Source: Galaxea fascicularis (lineage: Eukaryota; Cnidaria; Anthozoa; Scleractinia; Euphylliidae). From it: a DNA stretch of 64,000 nt. A model generated the notes under the pieces. That model was not told the DNA's origin and ran no database searches. It saw only the letters and a program-made list of their open reading frames with translations. This document shows positions 36,801-47,811 of this stretch, one piece after another; the stretch's first letter is position 1, and every line of letters begins with the position of its first letter. The stretch is taken from the NCBI GenBank assembly GCA_948470475.1, contig OX419346.1, forward strand, positions 18,254,004 through 18,318,003, given 5' to 3'. The position numbers were made by a program, and so were the translations under genes.

Positions 36801-39800
36801 TCTTGCCCCTCCTCTACCTCTTCCTCTTGTTACCCCCCTCGCTTCTCCCTCTTCCTCCTCTATTCTTCTCCTCCCCCTCCTTCTCTTCATCCTTTCCCTT
36901 CTCCTCCTCATCCTCTTGCTCTTCTTGCCCCTCCTCTACCTCTTCCTCTTGTTACCCCCCTCGCTTCTCCCTCTTCCTCCTCTATTCTTCTCCTCCCCCT
37001 CCTTCTCTTCATCCTTTCCCTTCTCCTTCTCCTCCTCTTCTTGCTCTTCTTGCCCCTCCTCTACCTCTTCCTCTTGTTACCCCCCTCGCTTCTCCCTCTT
37101 CCTCCTCTATTCTTCTCCTCCCCCTCCTTCTCTTCATCCTTTCCCTTCTCCTTCTCCTCCTCTTCTTGCTCGTCTTGCCCCTCCTCTACCTCTTCCTCTT
37201 GTTACCCCCCTCGCTTCTCCCTCTTCCTCCTCTATTCTTCTCCTCCCCCTCCTTCTCTTCATCCTTTCCCTTCTCCTTCTCCTCCTCATCCTCTTGCTCT
37301 TCTTGCCCCTGCTCTACCTCTTCCTCTTGTTACCCCCCTCGCTTCTCCCTCTTCCTCCTCTATTCTTCTCCTCCCCCTCCTTCTCTTCATCCTTTCCCTT
37401 CTCCTTCTCCTCCTCTTCTTGCTCGTCTTGCCCCTCCTCTACCTCTTCCTCTTGTTACCCCCCTCGCTTCTCCCTCTTCCTCCTCTATTCTTCTCCTCCC
37501 CCTCCTTCTCTTCATCCTTTCCCTTCTCCTCCTCATCCTCTTGCTCTTCTTGCCCCTCCTCTACCTCTTCCTCTTGTTACCCCCCTCGCTTCTCCCTCTT
37601 CCTCCTCTATTCTTCTCCTCCCCCTCCTTCTCTTCATCCTTTCCCTTCTCCTCCTCATCCTCTTGCTCTTCTTGCCCCTCCTCTTCCTCTTCCTCTTGTT
37701 ACCCCCCTCGCTTCTCCCTCTTCCTCCTCTATTCTTCTCCTCCCCCTCCTTCTCTTCATCCTTTCTTTTCTCTTTCTCCTCCTCTTCTTGCTCTTCTTAC
37801 CCCTCCTCTACCTCTTCCTCTTGTTACCCCCCCTTGCTTCTCCTTCTTCCTCCTCTATTCTTCTCCTCCCCCTCCTTCTCATCATCCTTTCCCTTCTCCT
37901 CCTCATCCTCTTGCTCTTCTTGCCCCTCCTCTTCCTCTTCCTCTTGTTACCCCCCTCGCTTCTCCCTCTTCCTCCTCTATTCTTCTCCTCCCCCTCCTTC
38001 TCATCATCCTTTCCCTTCTCCTTCGCCTCCTCTTCTTGCTCTTCTTGCCCCTCCTCTACCTCTTCCTCTTGTTACCCCCCTCGCTTCTCCCTCTTCCTCC
38101 TCTATTCTTCTCCTCCCCCTCCTTCTCTTCATCCTTTCCCTTCTCCTCCTCATCCTCTTGCTCTTCTTGCCCCTCCTCTTCCTGTTCCTCTTGTTACCCC
38201 CTCGCTTCTCCCTCTTCCTCCTCTATTCTTCCCCTTCCCCTCCTTCTCTTCATCCTTTCCCTTCTCCTCCTCCTCCTCTTCTTGCTCTTCTTGCCCCTCC
38301 TCCCTCCTCCCTTCTCCCTCTTCCTCCTCTATTCTTCTCCTCCCCCTCCTTCTCTTCATCCTTTCCCTTCTCCTTCTCCTCCTCATCCTCTTGCTCTTCT
38401 TGCCCCTCCTCTTCCTCTTCCTCTTGTTACCCCCCTCGCTTCTCCCTCTTCCTCCTCTATTCTTCTCCTCCCCCTCCTTCTCTTCATCCTTTCCCTTCTC
38501 CTCCTCCTTCTCCCTCTTTTGTCTTGCTGTTCCTCCTTCAATTTTTTTGACGTTTCGTTTGGTTGATTTGTTACCCAGCGAAAAAGATTTTGGACGAAGC
38601 AATGTTGCGAATCCAAAAATGGGCATCCCGATGATTGTCACGTGATGGCACCTCGTCAGCACGTGTTTAGGACCTAAAAGGTCTAGTTATTAAAGCCAAA
38701 TATTTAAGCCTGTGTGAGGCAAGCGGGTTGCTATCCCAACCAGTAAACGTAGACGCTCTGAACCATGACCACAACATGCATCCAAGGCACACAAATGTTT
38801 TAACGTTGAAGTACGTTTTACCTAGAGGACAAGTTTTGCAATCTTGAAATTGGGTTCCGGGAGCCTCTTCGAATGCAACAAAAGAACCGTTTGGGCATTT
38901 CTTACAGCTTGTATCCACGTGACCGACAATGTCAGAGTAAAACCCCCCTATAAAAGAAAAAAAAATAACATTACTGAACCATAGCGAAGATTTTGACGTC
39001 ACAAAATTAGAAAAGGAGATCGCACGACCTCAAGTACAATTCGTGATTAAGAGGTACGAGTGATTTTGAAAGTTCCCAAAATTACACGAGCCTTATTTAT
39101 AGTTCATTTAACAAAACTAACGATTGTGGGAGCCGTCGCGCAACTTGAAAATTTTCGTATAATACTGATGAATTAGTTCAACAATCATTCCAGAAAATGG
39201 CAACTTGTGTGTGTTTTAGTTTATGAGCCTTTCCCTTCCAATTTCACTCGTGAAAACGTTCGCATTTCCAACGTTTGGCTCTGCCCTTGCGCCGTTGTCA
39301 TGGAAACATAATAGGTACTCCTACGGAGTACTATTTGGGATTAATAGTACTGCTCTCCAGCAATCAGAATTGAGTAACTTTCTTGAGTGCACTATAAAAC
39401 AAATAACACAACCGTGCAGAACTTGCAGAAGTGCAGAACCCTGAAGAAGGCGCAAGACAAAAAACATCGGGTCTTGAATTAAAAAATGGCGTTTAGCTGG
39501 AATATCCACCTGGATTTCCAAAGAGGAGCATATCGCCGAATTGTACGATTTTGACCAGATTCAAGCCAAAACGCGACACGTTTAATTCCAACTAGCCCGT
39601 CAACCACACCAAAGCAAACAAAGTCTACAAAGGCGTGGCGACGTCAATAACTACTAAGGAAGAACCCCGATTTCAGGGCATTCGTCATAACGCCGAAACA
39701 TTGTGAACGAAACCTTTCTACACAGTAGGACAAATTGGTTAGAAAGCTACCAAACTCTTTGTATATTGGAATGGGATAAATACTTTTTTTTTGTCTTAGA

Positions 39801-40393
39801 GAGTTAATTTTAAGCTTGGGCTTCTAGATTGTGTTTGCTATAGCGTTTCTTCGTCATACCGGGGTTCGTTATGACGAGGTTGTGTTAAACACATTTTGTT
39901 GTAACTTTGACCGGGTTGTAGAATATGGTTCGGGAATACAGAGTCTTCGTTACAACAGGACTTCCCTCCCCTGACACTGTGGGCGCTTGCCATTTGTCAG
40001 AAATGGCCGGCCAGACAAGTCCATTTGTAAAGAGAATTCCACTATTATAGAAACTGCCCAAACAGATCAGTTTATTTCTACATAGTATGTACAGCAGGGA
40101 TGTGGCTTAGCAAAATCTCTCCAAAGAAGCCTATTTACCGGTCTGAATGGCCAGTTCTGACAAATGTAAAGCGCCCTGTGAGTCTTTTTTACCTACCTGG
40201 AGGACATTTCAAACATCCCTCGGCTCCCTTACTGGAAGAGTTTGAAAATGTTCCCAAGGGGCATGGTAGAAATCTCAATATAGTGCGACCATATCTACCC
40301 AGTTCTGTAAATCCTACTGCCACGAGGGAAGAAACGACGCCTTGTTTATCGGCCCGAACGACAACCGCTCCTTCTACGGAGCCAAGAGGATTT
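33895..40393 (-). CDS. multi-pass membrane protein with extracellular cysteine-rich repeats (3' three exons; 5' end not found)
   Basis: Exons 40197-40393, 38822-38947 and 33895-35657 join in phase. The first two and the start of the third encode repeated Cys motifs (CPLGTFSNSS, CKKCPNGSF, CKTCPLG) like the GCC2/GCC3 or ephrin-receptor-like repeats. After another Cys cluster (CSVCGQGYY..CKTC) a membrane part follows with about eight hydrophobic helices, the first WMAVQIGTILAILLFVAAVCV and the last VVFSVLILGANTLVIALLAC. A charged Arg/Lys-rich tail ends the protein. This layout fits a large, poorly characterised invertebrate family of receptor- or channel-like proteins; function is unknown. Exon 40197-40393 starts mid-codon, so more 5' exons exist further upstream. 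The intron 35658-38821 contains a 2.4 kb polypyrimidine satellite and a transposon relic. Confidence 0.75.
35823..36002. mobile_element. second copy of the CAGTC / GTAAGCGAC mariner-type MITE
   Basis: Begins CAGTCCAACCTCCCGTAAGC and ends GGTCGCCAACGAGGTGGTTC plus GACTG, in inverted order; further GGTCGCCTAC and GGTCGGTAAG copies lie inside. End motifs match those at 5881-6433, but this copy is only 180 bases. Clear TA flanks are seen on the right only. Confidence 0.55.
36125..38520 (+). repeat. ~2.4 kb polypyrimidine satellite, unit about 120 bases
   Basis: Almost pure C/T on the plus strand. About 18-19 copies of a ~95-130 base unit containing TATTCTTCTCC, CTTCATCCTTTCCC, TTGCTCTTCTTGCCCC and TTGTTACCCCCCTCGCTTC. 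Units differ mainly by 3-12 base insertions of CTC/TTC triplets. Because stop codons need purines, all three plus frames stay open for hundreds of codons (Ser/Leu/Pro/Phe only), and the minus strand gives Arg/Glu/Lys-rich frames. None is a gene. It lies in an intron of the membrane-protein gene, whose transcript would carry a polypurine tract. Confidence 0.95.
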
Positions 40394-40503
40394 CTGCAAC
40401 AAAAAGTGATGTTTTAGTCATCTCAAACGTAAATTAACGCACGTAGGTTAAAGGGTGTACAACTTATTTAATCGCAATAAACATTAATGTTGATTGCGTC
40501 TAA

Positions 40504-40690
40504 ATAAAACAAACCAAGCACTCTAAATCCCTTGGGCTTAACATTGATGAAAATCTCTCTTGGATGAACCACATACACGACATTTCGAGAAACGTATCTT
40601 CCAGTATTGGTGCACTTAAGCGAATCAGACCATTTATTTTCATGCACACTGCAATAAAAATATACAAAGCCCTTATTGATTTTTCTCTTG
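40504..40690 (+). pseudogene. non-LTR retrotransposon reverse-transcriptase fragment (CR1/L2/jockey type)
   Basis: The plus strand encodes a stretch including SLGLNIDENLSWMNHI and SSSIGALKRIRPF, then IKIYKALI, which is the characteristic segment just after the catalytic palm of CR1-like reverse transcriptases (LGV-x-ID-x-x-LSW-x-x-HI). A stop lies just upstream and homology fades downstream at about 40690, so it is a small dead fragment. Confidence 0.65.
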
Positions 40691-41342
40691 GTCCCGACCT
40701 GAAAAACCGCCCCCGAAGCAAACAGAACATATGGAGTAATGCGTGCATGAAGGAGCAAGTACATAGCATATACAGAGCACAACTGAAAAGGTGCTTTTTT
40801 TCTAGGTCAAACGCCAGGGCCGCAATCAAACGCCCTGGCATTTAATTCAAATTACTTGTTTCCACCCGGCGTTTATACGGGGCAAGTGTTTATTCAGGGT
40901 TCGGCGTTAAATCGAGAAAATACGACATGTAACAACCATTTGTATAGATCGTTTTGACATGAAGTCACGGTGGCAATGTCAGTGCACCACCAATACAAAG
41001 GATCCGCGGCTTTATTGGTGTTCAAGGCTAACCCTCTAGGGATTGAACTCGGCTCTATTTTTATGTAAACAAAATTTTTTTCCATCATTTAATCAGTATG
41101 GCCGCTGGTCACGTGAGCGAAAACCATCTGTATCAACGTCCGATCGAATTAGTCACGTGTACCTCATTATGACAAATTGCATTAAAAAAAAAAAACTCTT
41201 AAAGCGCATTACACTGGGTTCTTTTGTCGTGAGTTTAAAAACACTTTGAATCAAACATTGTTCATTGTTCTTTCTTGTCAATTTTGATACAGTCACGTGC
41301 ACTCTTTTTTGTAACGTTATTTAGCAAGGTATTTGGGTAGCA

Positions 41343-41470
41343 GGGTCGGCGCAGTGGTGAGAGCGTTTGCCTTCCACCAGTGTATCCTGGATTCGATTCC
41401 CGGACTTGGCGTCATAACTCGGCTGAGTTTCTCGGTTATCTGCTCTTTCCTGATATGTAAAGCAGAGATA
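41343..41470 (+). mobile_element. tRNA-derived SINE
   Basis: A 70-base head has a clear A-box (GGCGCAGTGGTGAGAGCG) and B-box (GATTCGATTCCC) at tRNA spacing. It is followed by a body starting CGTCATAACTCGGCTGAG, a sequence type common after the tRNA-like head in coral SINEs (from general knowledge). The 3' end is not defined. Confidence 0.65.
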
Positions 41471-43084
41471 TAAAAACTTCCATACTTATCTTTCTGATTT
41501 TAAATCCCTTTTCAAAATAATCGTATACGGTTTTTCTGTTCTTCATAAAATGTTATTTTCCAAACTGTTACTTTCTTGTTTACTGCAAAATTGTGGGACA
41601 AACAGGGCCCATGTAAGAAAGGCTATGTAAGAAAGGCTAAGGTGTTTTTGAAGTAAGTTATTTTCCGTTTTAAAGCGTTCTGACTCCCTAGAGATATTTG
41701 GATTTTAAATGGTTTGTAACATTTATTGATTTTAACACAAAGAACACTCCCACACCTCCCTAATTATGTAACTTATTTATTTAAGGTTACAAGACGATAC
41801 TAGGACTACAATACGATGCGATACGATTAGTAATTACTAAAACTTGTTCAAGTTCGGTATATTTACACTACTATGGTCAGCAACTGGAATAATATATAAT
41901 ATATTACTCACAGATATATTTTAAGCCGCTCCTTTTTGAAGGCATTATATCTTTTCCAGTATGACAATATTCGAAGCGCTCTGTTCCTTATACTCCTGAA
42001 AGGCAAGGAAATATAAAAAGAGAATATGAAAATACAATGAGTCCAGTGTAAGCCCTTAAAACCCCACTCATAATGAAACTTTAAATTCTCATTTGTTGCT
42101 CCTAGACATCTCCTATAGAAGTAGTTGGGAGAAGTTGTTAAAATGTCAAGCAAATTCATCTTGTGTGCGGATAATGTTCTTAATTCTCTTGACCAGTCTG
42201 TTTTATAAAGCCGTGATTTTACAAGGAGAAATTTATTGCTGATCACTGATCACTTAAAGGGTTAAGCGGTCTCCTCGGACAATGCATGTAGTACAGTAAG
42301 ATCAATAAAAGCGCTATTTTATATCAGTATTGATCTCTGCATGGTAAAATTCAGGCGCTCACAAAAATCATTTACCGGTACTCAGCTTTAAAGATAAAAG
42401 GCACGATAAAGGATAACGTACAAAGAAAGAGGAATAGCAAAACAGTACAATGGCAAGTTTCTACAGTGAGTAGTATATACAGGTCGTCAGAAGAAGACCG
42501 AGGTATTGAAGACCCATTGGCCACAAAGTACCGCAAACGTTACATAATTCTATCACCTGACTCCTGCATGACAAGCTAATTCGTGTCATCTTTGAGGGAT
42601 TTCCTTTTACAAAGTGATTGTCTAATACAGGTCAAGACCATTGATACAGCTTGTTCGGACTTAGTTAAGTGTAGTTACGACCGTTTAATACAGGTTAGAG
42701 TTGTAGCTAGTAACCAAGGAAAGTCATTTTTGAGACATTGTTCTCTATTCCTCGTCCCCTCCCTAATGAGGCCCTATTAGGGGGTCTAAGTATCCCGTAT
42801 GCCATTTAATTGATTTTTGGCCTGAATATCCTGTATACAGTTAATTCCCTTGGTTTGTATCCCTTTTATTAATGCCAGTGCAATATCCTGAAATCTATTT
42901 TTGATATCCAGTCAGGATGTTTTGGGGAAGATTAAAGGGATATCCCTTAATTTTCTCACTTAAGTATCCCGTATCCCGACAATCCCTAATAGGGCCTCCC
43001 TAATCCTCTCACCGCTCGCGCACGAAATAAATCTCACACGAGCTTGTTCGCAGGCTACTTTTTACGTGATGCTTGATACTTAAC

Positions 43085-43162
43085 AGTTTGGAATCCTCCA
43101 GACGTCTAGAACCAATAAAACTTTCCAGACTTAGGGTTCTTAGTTCCGTCCTGTGCAAATAT
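43085..43162 (-). CDS. possible leucine-rich-repeat exon (78 bases)
   Basis: Bounded by a GTAG acceptor and a GTTAAG donor and open in the phase demanded by the exon at 43688-43768. It encodes YLHRTELRTLSLESF-type sequence, weakly leucine-rich. It starts with one base and ends with two bases of split codons, as LRR exons of LGR-type receptors do. Support is weak on its own; no start, stop or transmembrane exon was found nearby. Confidence 0.3.
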
Positions 43163-43687
43163 CTACAAAGGAAATTTGTTTTTACTACTCATGCATACAT
43201 AAATTTCTTCTGCAAACCGAGGGAGAAGCTAGACTTCACATGAATTATGGCCATGTTACCAAACTATGTTAGATTGGAATTCCCCCCCCCCCCAAAAAAA
43301 AAAAAAAAGAAAGAAAGAAAACAGTCTCAGAGATTGAGACTTTAAATCTAGATCAGTTCTAGTTTTGCAAAAGTTGGCGGGCAACGGTGAATGTTTGTTG
43401 ACGTATAGACGGTAATTTTTTTTTAGAAAACAGTCATAAGAAAATACGCGCGCTGTTTGGTTAGAAATCGTGTTTTTATAACTCGATAGAAACACAGAAC
43501 TAGCAAAAGCTGTTGATGACACGAGCAAAGAGAATTTAAATTTTGATAATCAAAGTTCACTAGTTGTTTTCCTTCTTTTCGTCGCGACTCGAAACTATTG
43601 TGGAAGAATTCTTTCCACTTTTCGATACTTTCGCTGGGCAATTCTGGCAGGTCTTAGACGATCTAGGCATACTCATTTGTAACTTAC

Positions 43688-43768
43688 ACTGTCAGTTTGC
43701 CAATTTCTGTGATCGGGACTTCAAACGCTCCGTGCTCGATTACCTTTATGGGATTATCTGACAGGAAT
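43688..43768 (-). CDS. possible leucine-rich-repeat exon (81 bases)
   Basis: Bounded by an ATAG acceptor and a consensus GTAAGT donor. It encodes LSDNPIKVIEHGAFEV, which fits the extracellular LRR consensus N-x-I-x-x-I-x-x-x-AF closely. Split-codon phases match the exon at 43085-43162. It could belong to an LRR receptor gene on the minus strand, or be a decayed copy of one. Confidence 0.45.
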
Positions 43769-44154
43769 CTATAATGAAGATAACAACAAAGTCAAAAACT
43801 GAAATAAACTAGACATAATTGTGCTCCCTTTGTTTAGCTGATAAAATAATGAACATGTGCTGGTGTTGGGGGTATGGGGAGATACAAGGGGACAATAACG
43901 TCTCTTTCCCCGTATATTGCTATCCCACTTTCTGTTCCCTGTTCCCTGTTAGCTGTCCTACTTCCCTGTTGTCCTGACTCCCGCGTTTCCCCTTTCTTCG
44001 TGTTCCTCCCGCGCCCGCTTCCCGGAACCTTTTTAAAGTGAACTGAACCTCCCCTCTTACGACAATTGACGCCTAATTGTTAGAAATTATTTGATTACTA
44101 GTTCCAAAATATACTTGAAAACGTGAAAACATCAGTGTACAAAAAAATTGGATA

Positions 44155-44470
44155 TCGTTAAGGGTTATTTTCATTTTTAAATTTCTTGGGCGCCGCCATT
44201 TTGGATTTCATGACGTCATTAGGCCATATTCGTATTCTCGGTATTGAACTGGATCAGCATGAAGTGGTGGCTCTTGCGGGGGAATACATTTACATATGAA
44301 AAGATTCCCCCGGAAGAGCCTCCACTTCATGCTAGATCCAGTTCAATACCGAGAATACGAACATGGCCTATTGTTTAGGGCTATTATCAGGAAGTCAATG
44401 AAACAGAAACGTTATAAAATGCAAGATGGCGGAACCCGGAAATTTAAAAATGCAAAAAGACGTTAATGAT
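44155..44470. mobile_element. MITE with outer and inner inverted repeats
   Basis: The outer arms (GTTAAGGGTTATTTTCATTT...GCCGCCATTTTGG) pair with AAGATGGCGG...AAATGCAAAAAGACGTTAA. Inside, 44220-44370 forms a second inverted repeat with ~67-base arms (TAGGCCATATTCGTATTCTC against its complement). No coding capacity. Confidence 0.7.
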
Positions 44471-46897
44471 ACCAAATCACGTGTCTATTAACTCAGGTTT
44501 GGTATAATTCATTGTACCGTGAGTTAGCTATTTGAGAAAAATTGGAGTGAGAAATACATGAAGGAGTTTGTTGTAGCAATTGTTTAGTTATCGCAGCTGC
44601 ACCAATGATTTAGTTTCCATTCAAGATCAGGTTTAAACGAACAGTTTCTTATCGATTCAAAAGAATCTGTTTCCTCAGTCAGACTCTTTCCTGGCATTTC
44701 ACAGTCTCTAAACAACAGAAACTGGACTTGAAGATGGCTTAACTTGCAAAATGCAATCAAAGCAAGAATAATTCTAAGATTCCTTTTTCACAACAGGTAA
44801 CTATTTTGATCTTATTCTTGTTGTTAAGCTTAAACATAAAACTTAAGAATACCTTAGGGTTAAAAGAAAAACAGATCTGTAATTAGTTTTCACTTACATA
44901 GTTTTATCACGGTCCAGACGAAACCATGTGAAGGTGCCACTAGTAATTACTTTTAAACCATTCAAACTTAAAAATCTAAAATAAAGATAGGATATTGACA
45001 GAAACATGGTGGTTAATAACCTACATACGTCAACTTGTTCACTGTTTTAGTAAATGTAATAGGTTATGATTGTTATACATTATGATAAGTTAACATATAT
45101 TGTAGCAAGACATTTTTTACTGAATGAAATGTAGATGATCTCAAAACGATGAGAACATTGTTAAATCGTATGGTCAACACTGTGGTCTACCAAAATTTCT
45201 CACTTGTGCGTCAGACTCACATGTCATTCAAATTATCATTGGGAGCAAAAGTGTCACTCCTGATCTTTGTGATCTTGTTGTTCAGCAAACTCCTGAAACC
45301 AATAAAGTCCATATGATTAAAGTTACTTTAGCGGTGTACAGACATTATTGGAGTTCATAGTAGACAGCTTAAGTAACCTCATGACGACAGTGGCAACGAG
45401 AATCCCACAAAGGTTTAAAGGGTACGAATAATCGCTCCCCGCGTGCAGTACAAATTTTCGTAAATTTCTTTGCCTTCATCCGCAAAACAAGGGCTTGAAG
45501 TAAACCAAATCCCGTGGGTCTTAGGGAGAAGGCCAGCCAGTTTCGTACTTTAAACGACGTTCATATTTAGTCCTGGACAGTTCGCTTACATCTCGCTGGT
45601 TGAATGAGTTGTAATAATCGAGAAACCGGGTGATGTTTTCGTAACAAACTAAGGGGGGCGAATTGGTGAGGGATTGTAACGCTATAGTGTTAAAAGTTAA
45701 AGGTAAATTGGTGGTTGTCGCTCATAAGACCAATAATGAAATGTTCAATACATTCCATGTATTCGCCTTTTGTAGTAAGCAGTCAGTAGCGAATGGCAAA
45801 CAAACCTGAACGAATACTTTTTTAGTGTCTCAAAGGAGCAATATCACGATATTTTTAGTGGCACGTTGAAAATCCAAAATCCGCTTTTCGGTTGATGCCA
45901 AAGGTAAAATAATGGTTAAAATTCCTTTAAAGGTTTACTGTAATGCAAAAAAATTAAACTCATACGATTTTCGGAGTCAGATAACCGTCACAGGAATCAG
46001 TTCAAACTTGAAAACGTCGGCCCGACATTTTCATTGACAAGTTTGAATTGAATTTCGTGTTGCAATTCTCTAAAAAAAAAAAAAGGATTTTAACATATTT
46101 CGGTTCGTCCTTTCATTCTAAGTTCACGTTATTTCTTGGAATTAGCGATGTAGAAAGGATTCGAATGTTAACAAAGTGTTGGAAGCTAGAGTTTAGTGAA
46201 TTTATTTGAGCAAAATTGGCGAAAACCTCCTGATACTGCCCCTTTAAGCAACGAAATTAAAATTCCCAGCCCGAATTAGATAACTTCAAAGGGTCTACAA
46301 ATCCGCGAAACTAATAAATAAACAAAATCAGAAAGAAAAAAATGAGAGAAAAATAAAAAAGAGAAAGAGCACTAGGAGATCAAATGGATAAAGGTAGTTT
46401 GCTCTGCGTTGTTGAGCAAAATTGTTTAAATCGAAAAGTTGATCTCAAGTCCAAAAGGAAAAACTAGTATCTAAGTTACAAAAAACATGTTGGTGCCGGG
46501 TATGTTGCCAAAAATGCTAAAATAGTTTAATTAATATAATTTTTAATAGTCCGAAGAGATTTATTGATAACAAACGCTAACAATTAAAACCCTATATACA
46601 ATAAATTCGCCTAAAAAAGAAGAGAAGGTTATTCAGTCAAAACACCAATTAAATTTATTTCGATAAAAAAAAAAAAAAGAAAAAAGAGCACTTAGTTTTG
46701 GTCAGAAAAAAATCAATCGATTAAAAAGTTCATTTCGATCAAACCAACTATTTTCAAAGGCAAACGTATTCTTAATAAATATATTTTTTTAAATAATAAC
46801 TTCATATTTATTTAAGAATATCAATATCAGCACCATTTACAAGAACAAATAGTGGTAAAAAATGTAAAAAAAATAAAACATACCTAATTTACTGAAC

Positions 46898-46930
<33 letters not shown>

Positions 46931-47279
46931 CAATGATTTAACAGCACAAAAACCGATCAGTGTATGAGAAGTCGTTATTAAAGGGGTCCTGTGAAATGGA
47001 TAACATCTAGAAAAAATAGGTACGCAATGCGTACATGTGTCTGCTATTTGGAAATTATTGTTGGATATGTTGTTTTGTCTTGCAGTGTACAAAATGTTTA
47101 CTTTGTTGGTTTTGTATGATGTCATGTTTGTTTTGTAACGTTAAAAATCAAAGAGACTGTTGGAAAAAATTTTTAAAAGCCTCAAAGATAAGGTAAGCGG
47201 TTGGTAACGAATAACATAGCTTCGCATCTCATCGTGTGATACTCAAACATTGGAGTGCTGAGACTGCGCAGAACGGAGT
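44471..47279. other. AT-rich stretch without a recognised gene
   Basis: No domain, splice-supported exon or long frame is visible on either strand. It contains short A-runs and one ATT microsatellite. The 3' end of the Helentron may fall in its last few hundred bases. Confidence 0.4.
46898..46930 (+). repeat. (AAT)n microsatellite
   Basis: About 11 perfect AAT units. Confidence 0.9.
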
Positions 47280-47362
47280 GGAAATGATCTTTAATGCTTT
47301 CAAATGCGAACGGTAATACAACGTTTTCATAGTTCATTAACACAAGAGCTTGTTTGGCAAAA

Positions 47363-47800
47363 GGTAATTTGAAACTTTGGCAGTGATCAAACCTACCATA
47401 ATACTAGAGTACCTTTTTATGGTTGATCAACACAACAGTTTACATGTTTTACAGGCAGTTTGTATTGTCTTGTAAAAGGTAATTCGAAATTTTGGCAGTA
47501 ACAACAACAATAATATGATCAGAGTAACTTTCTATGGTTCATTAGCACAAGAATTTGTGTGGTTCACAGACAGTTTCCATCGTCCTGAGAAAGGTAATTC
47601 GAAAGTTTGCAAGTAACAAAAACAATGATATTACTTTTAATACTACGCTACCTTATTCTGGTTCATTAATACAACAGTTTACATGCTTAACAGTGTCTAT
47701 TGTCTCGTAAAAGGTAAGTCAAACTTTTGGCAGAAACAGAAACGATATTAGTACACTACATTTTTGTTGTGTACTCAGAGAACAATAAGGTTAAGATGCT
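47363..47800 (-). repeat. ~115-120 base tandem repeats downstream of the RPA gene
   Basis: Units beginning GGTAATTCGAAA (plus strand) start at 47363, 47478, 47593 and 47713. Each continues with TTTGGCAGTAACAA, a TATGGTTCATTAACACAA segment, TTTACATG and a TGTCTTGTAAAA end. A partial unit precedes 47363. They lie between the RPA stop and the presumed 3' end of the Helentron, where subterminal repeats are common. Confidence 0.75.
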
Positions 47801-47811
47801 TGAAAGAGTGT

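Larger units (their letters stand above)
40691..44154. other. region with little coding evidence apart from SINE and two LRR-like exons
   Basis: Short frames here (for example 41908-42246 minus) have no recognisable domain. A poly-C/poly-A junction with GAAA repeats occurs at 43280-43320, and a GCGCGCTGTTTGG stretch at 43447 resembles the start of the MITE at 27529. Upstream exons of the membrane-protein gene may be hidden here. Confidence 0.35.

Noticed and set aside
36107..38645. Three overlapping plus-strand frames of 658-819 codons and Arg/Glu-rich minus-strand frames
   Set aside because: They are artefacts of the polypyrimidine satellite: the pyrimidine strand can hardly form stop codons, and all frames consist of Ser, Leu, Pro and Phe only.
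41908..42246. 112-codon minus-strand frame as a gene
   Set aside because: No recognisable domain; a faint ELRTLS similarity to the LRR-like exon at 43085 is too short to count.
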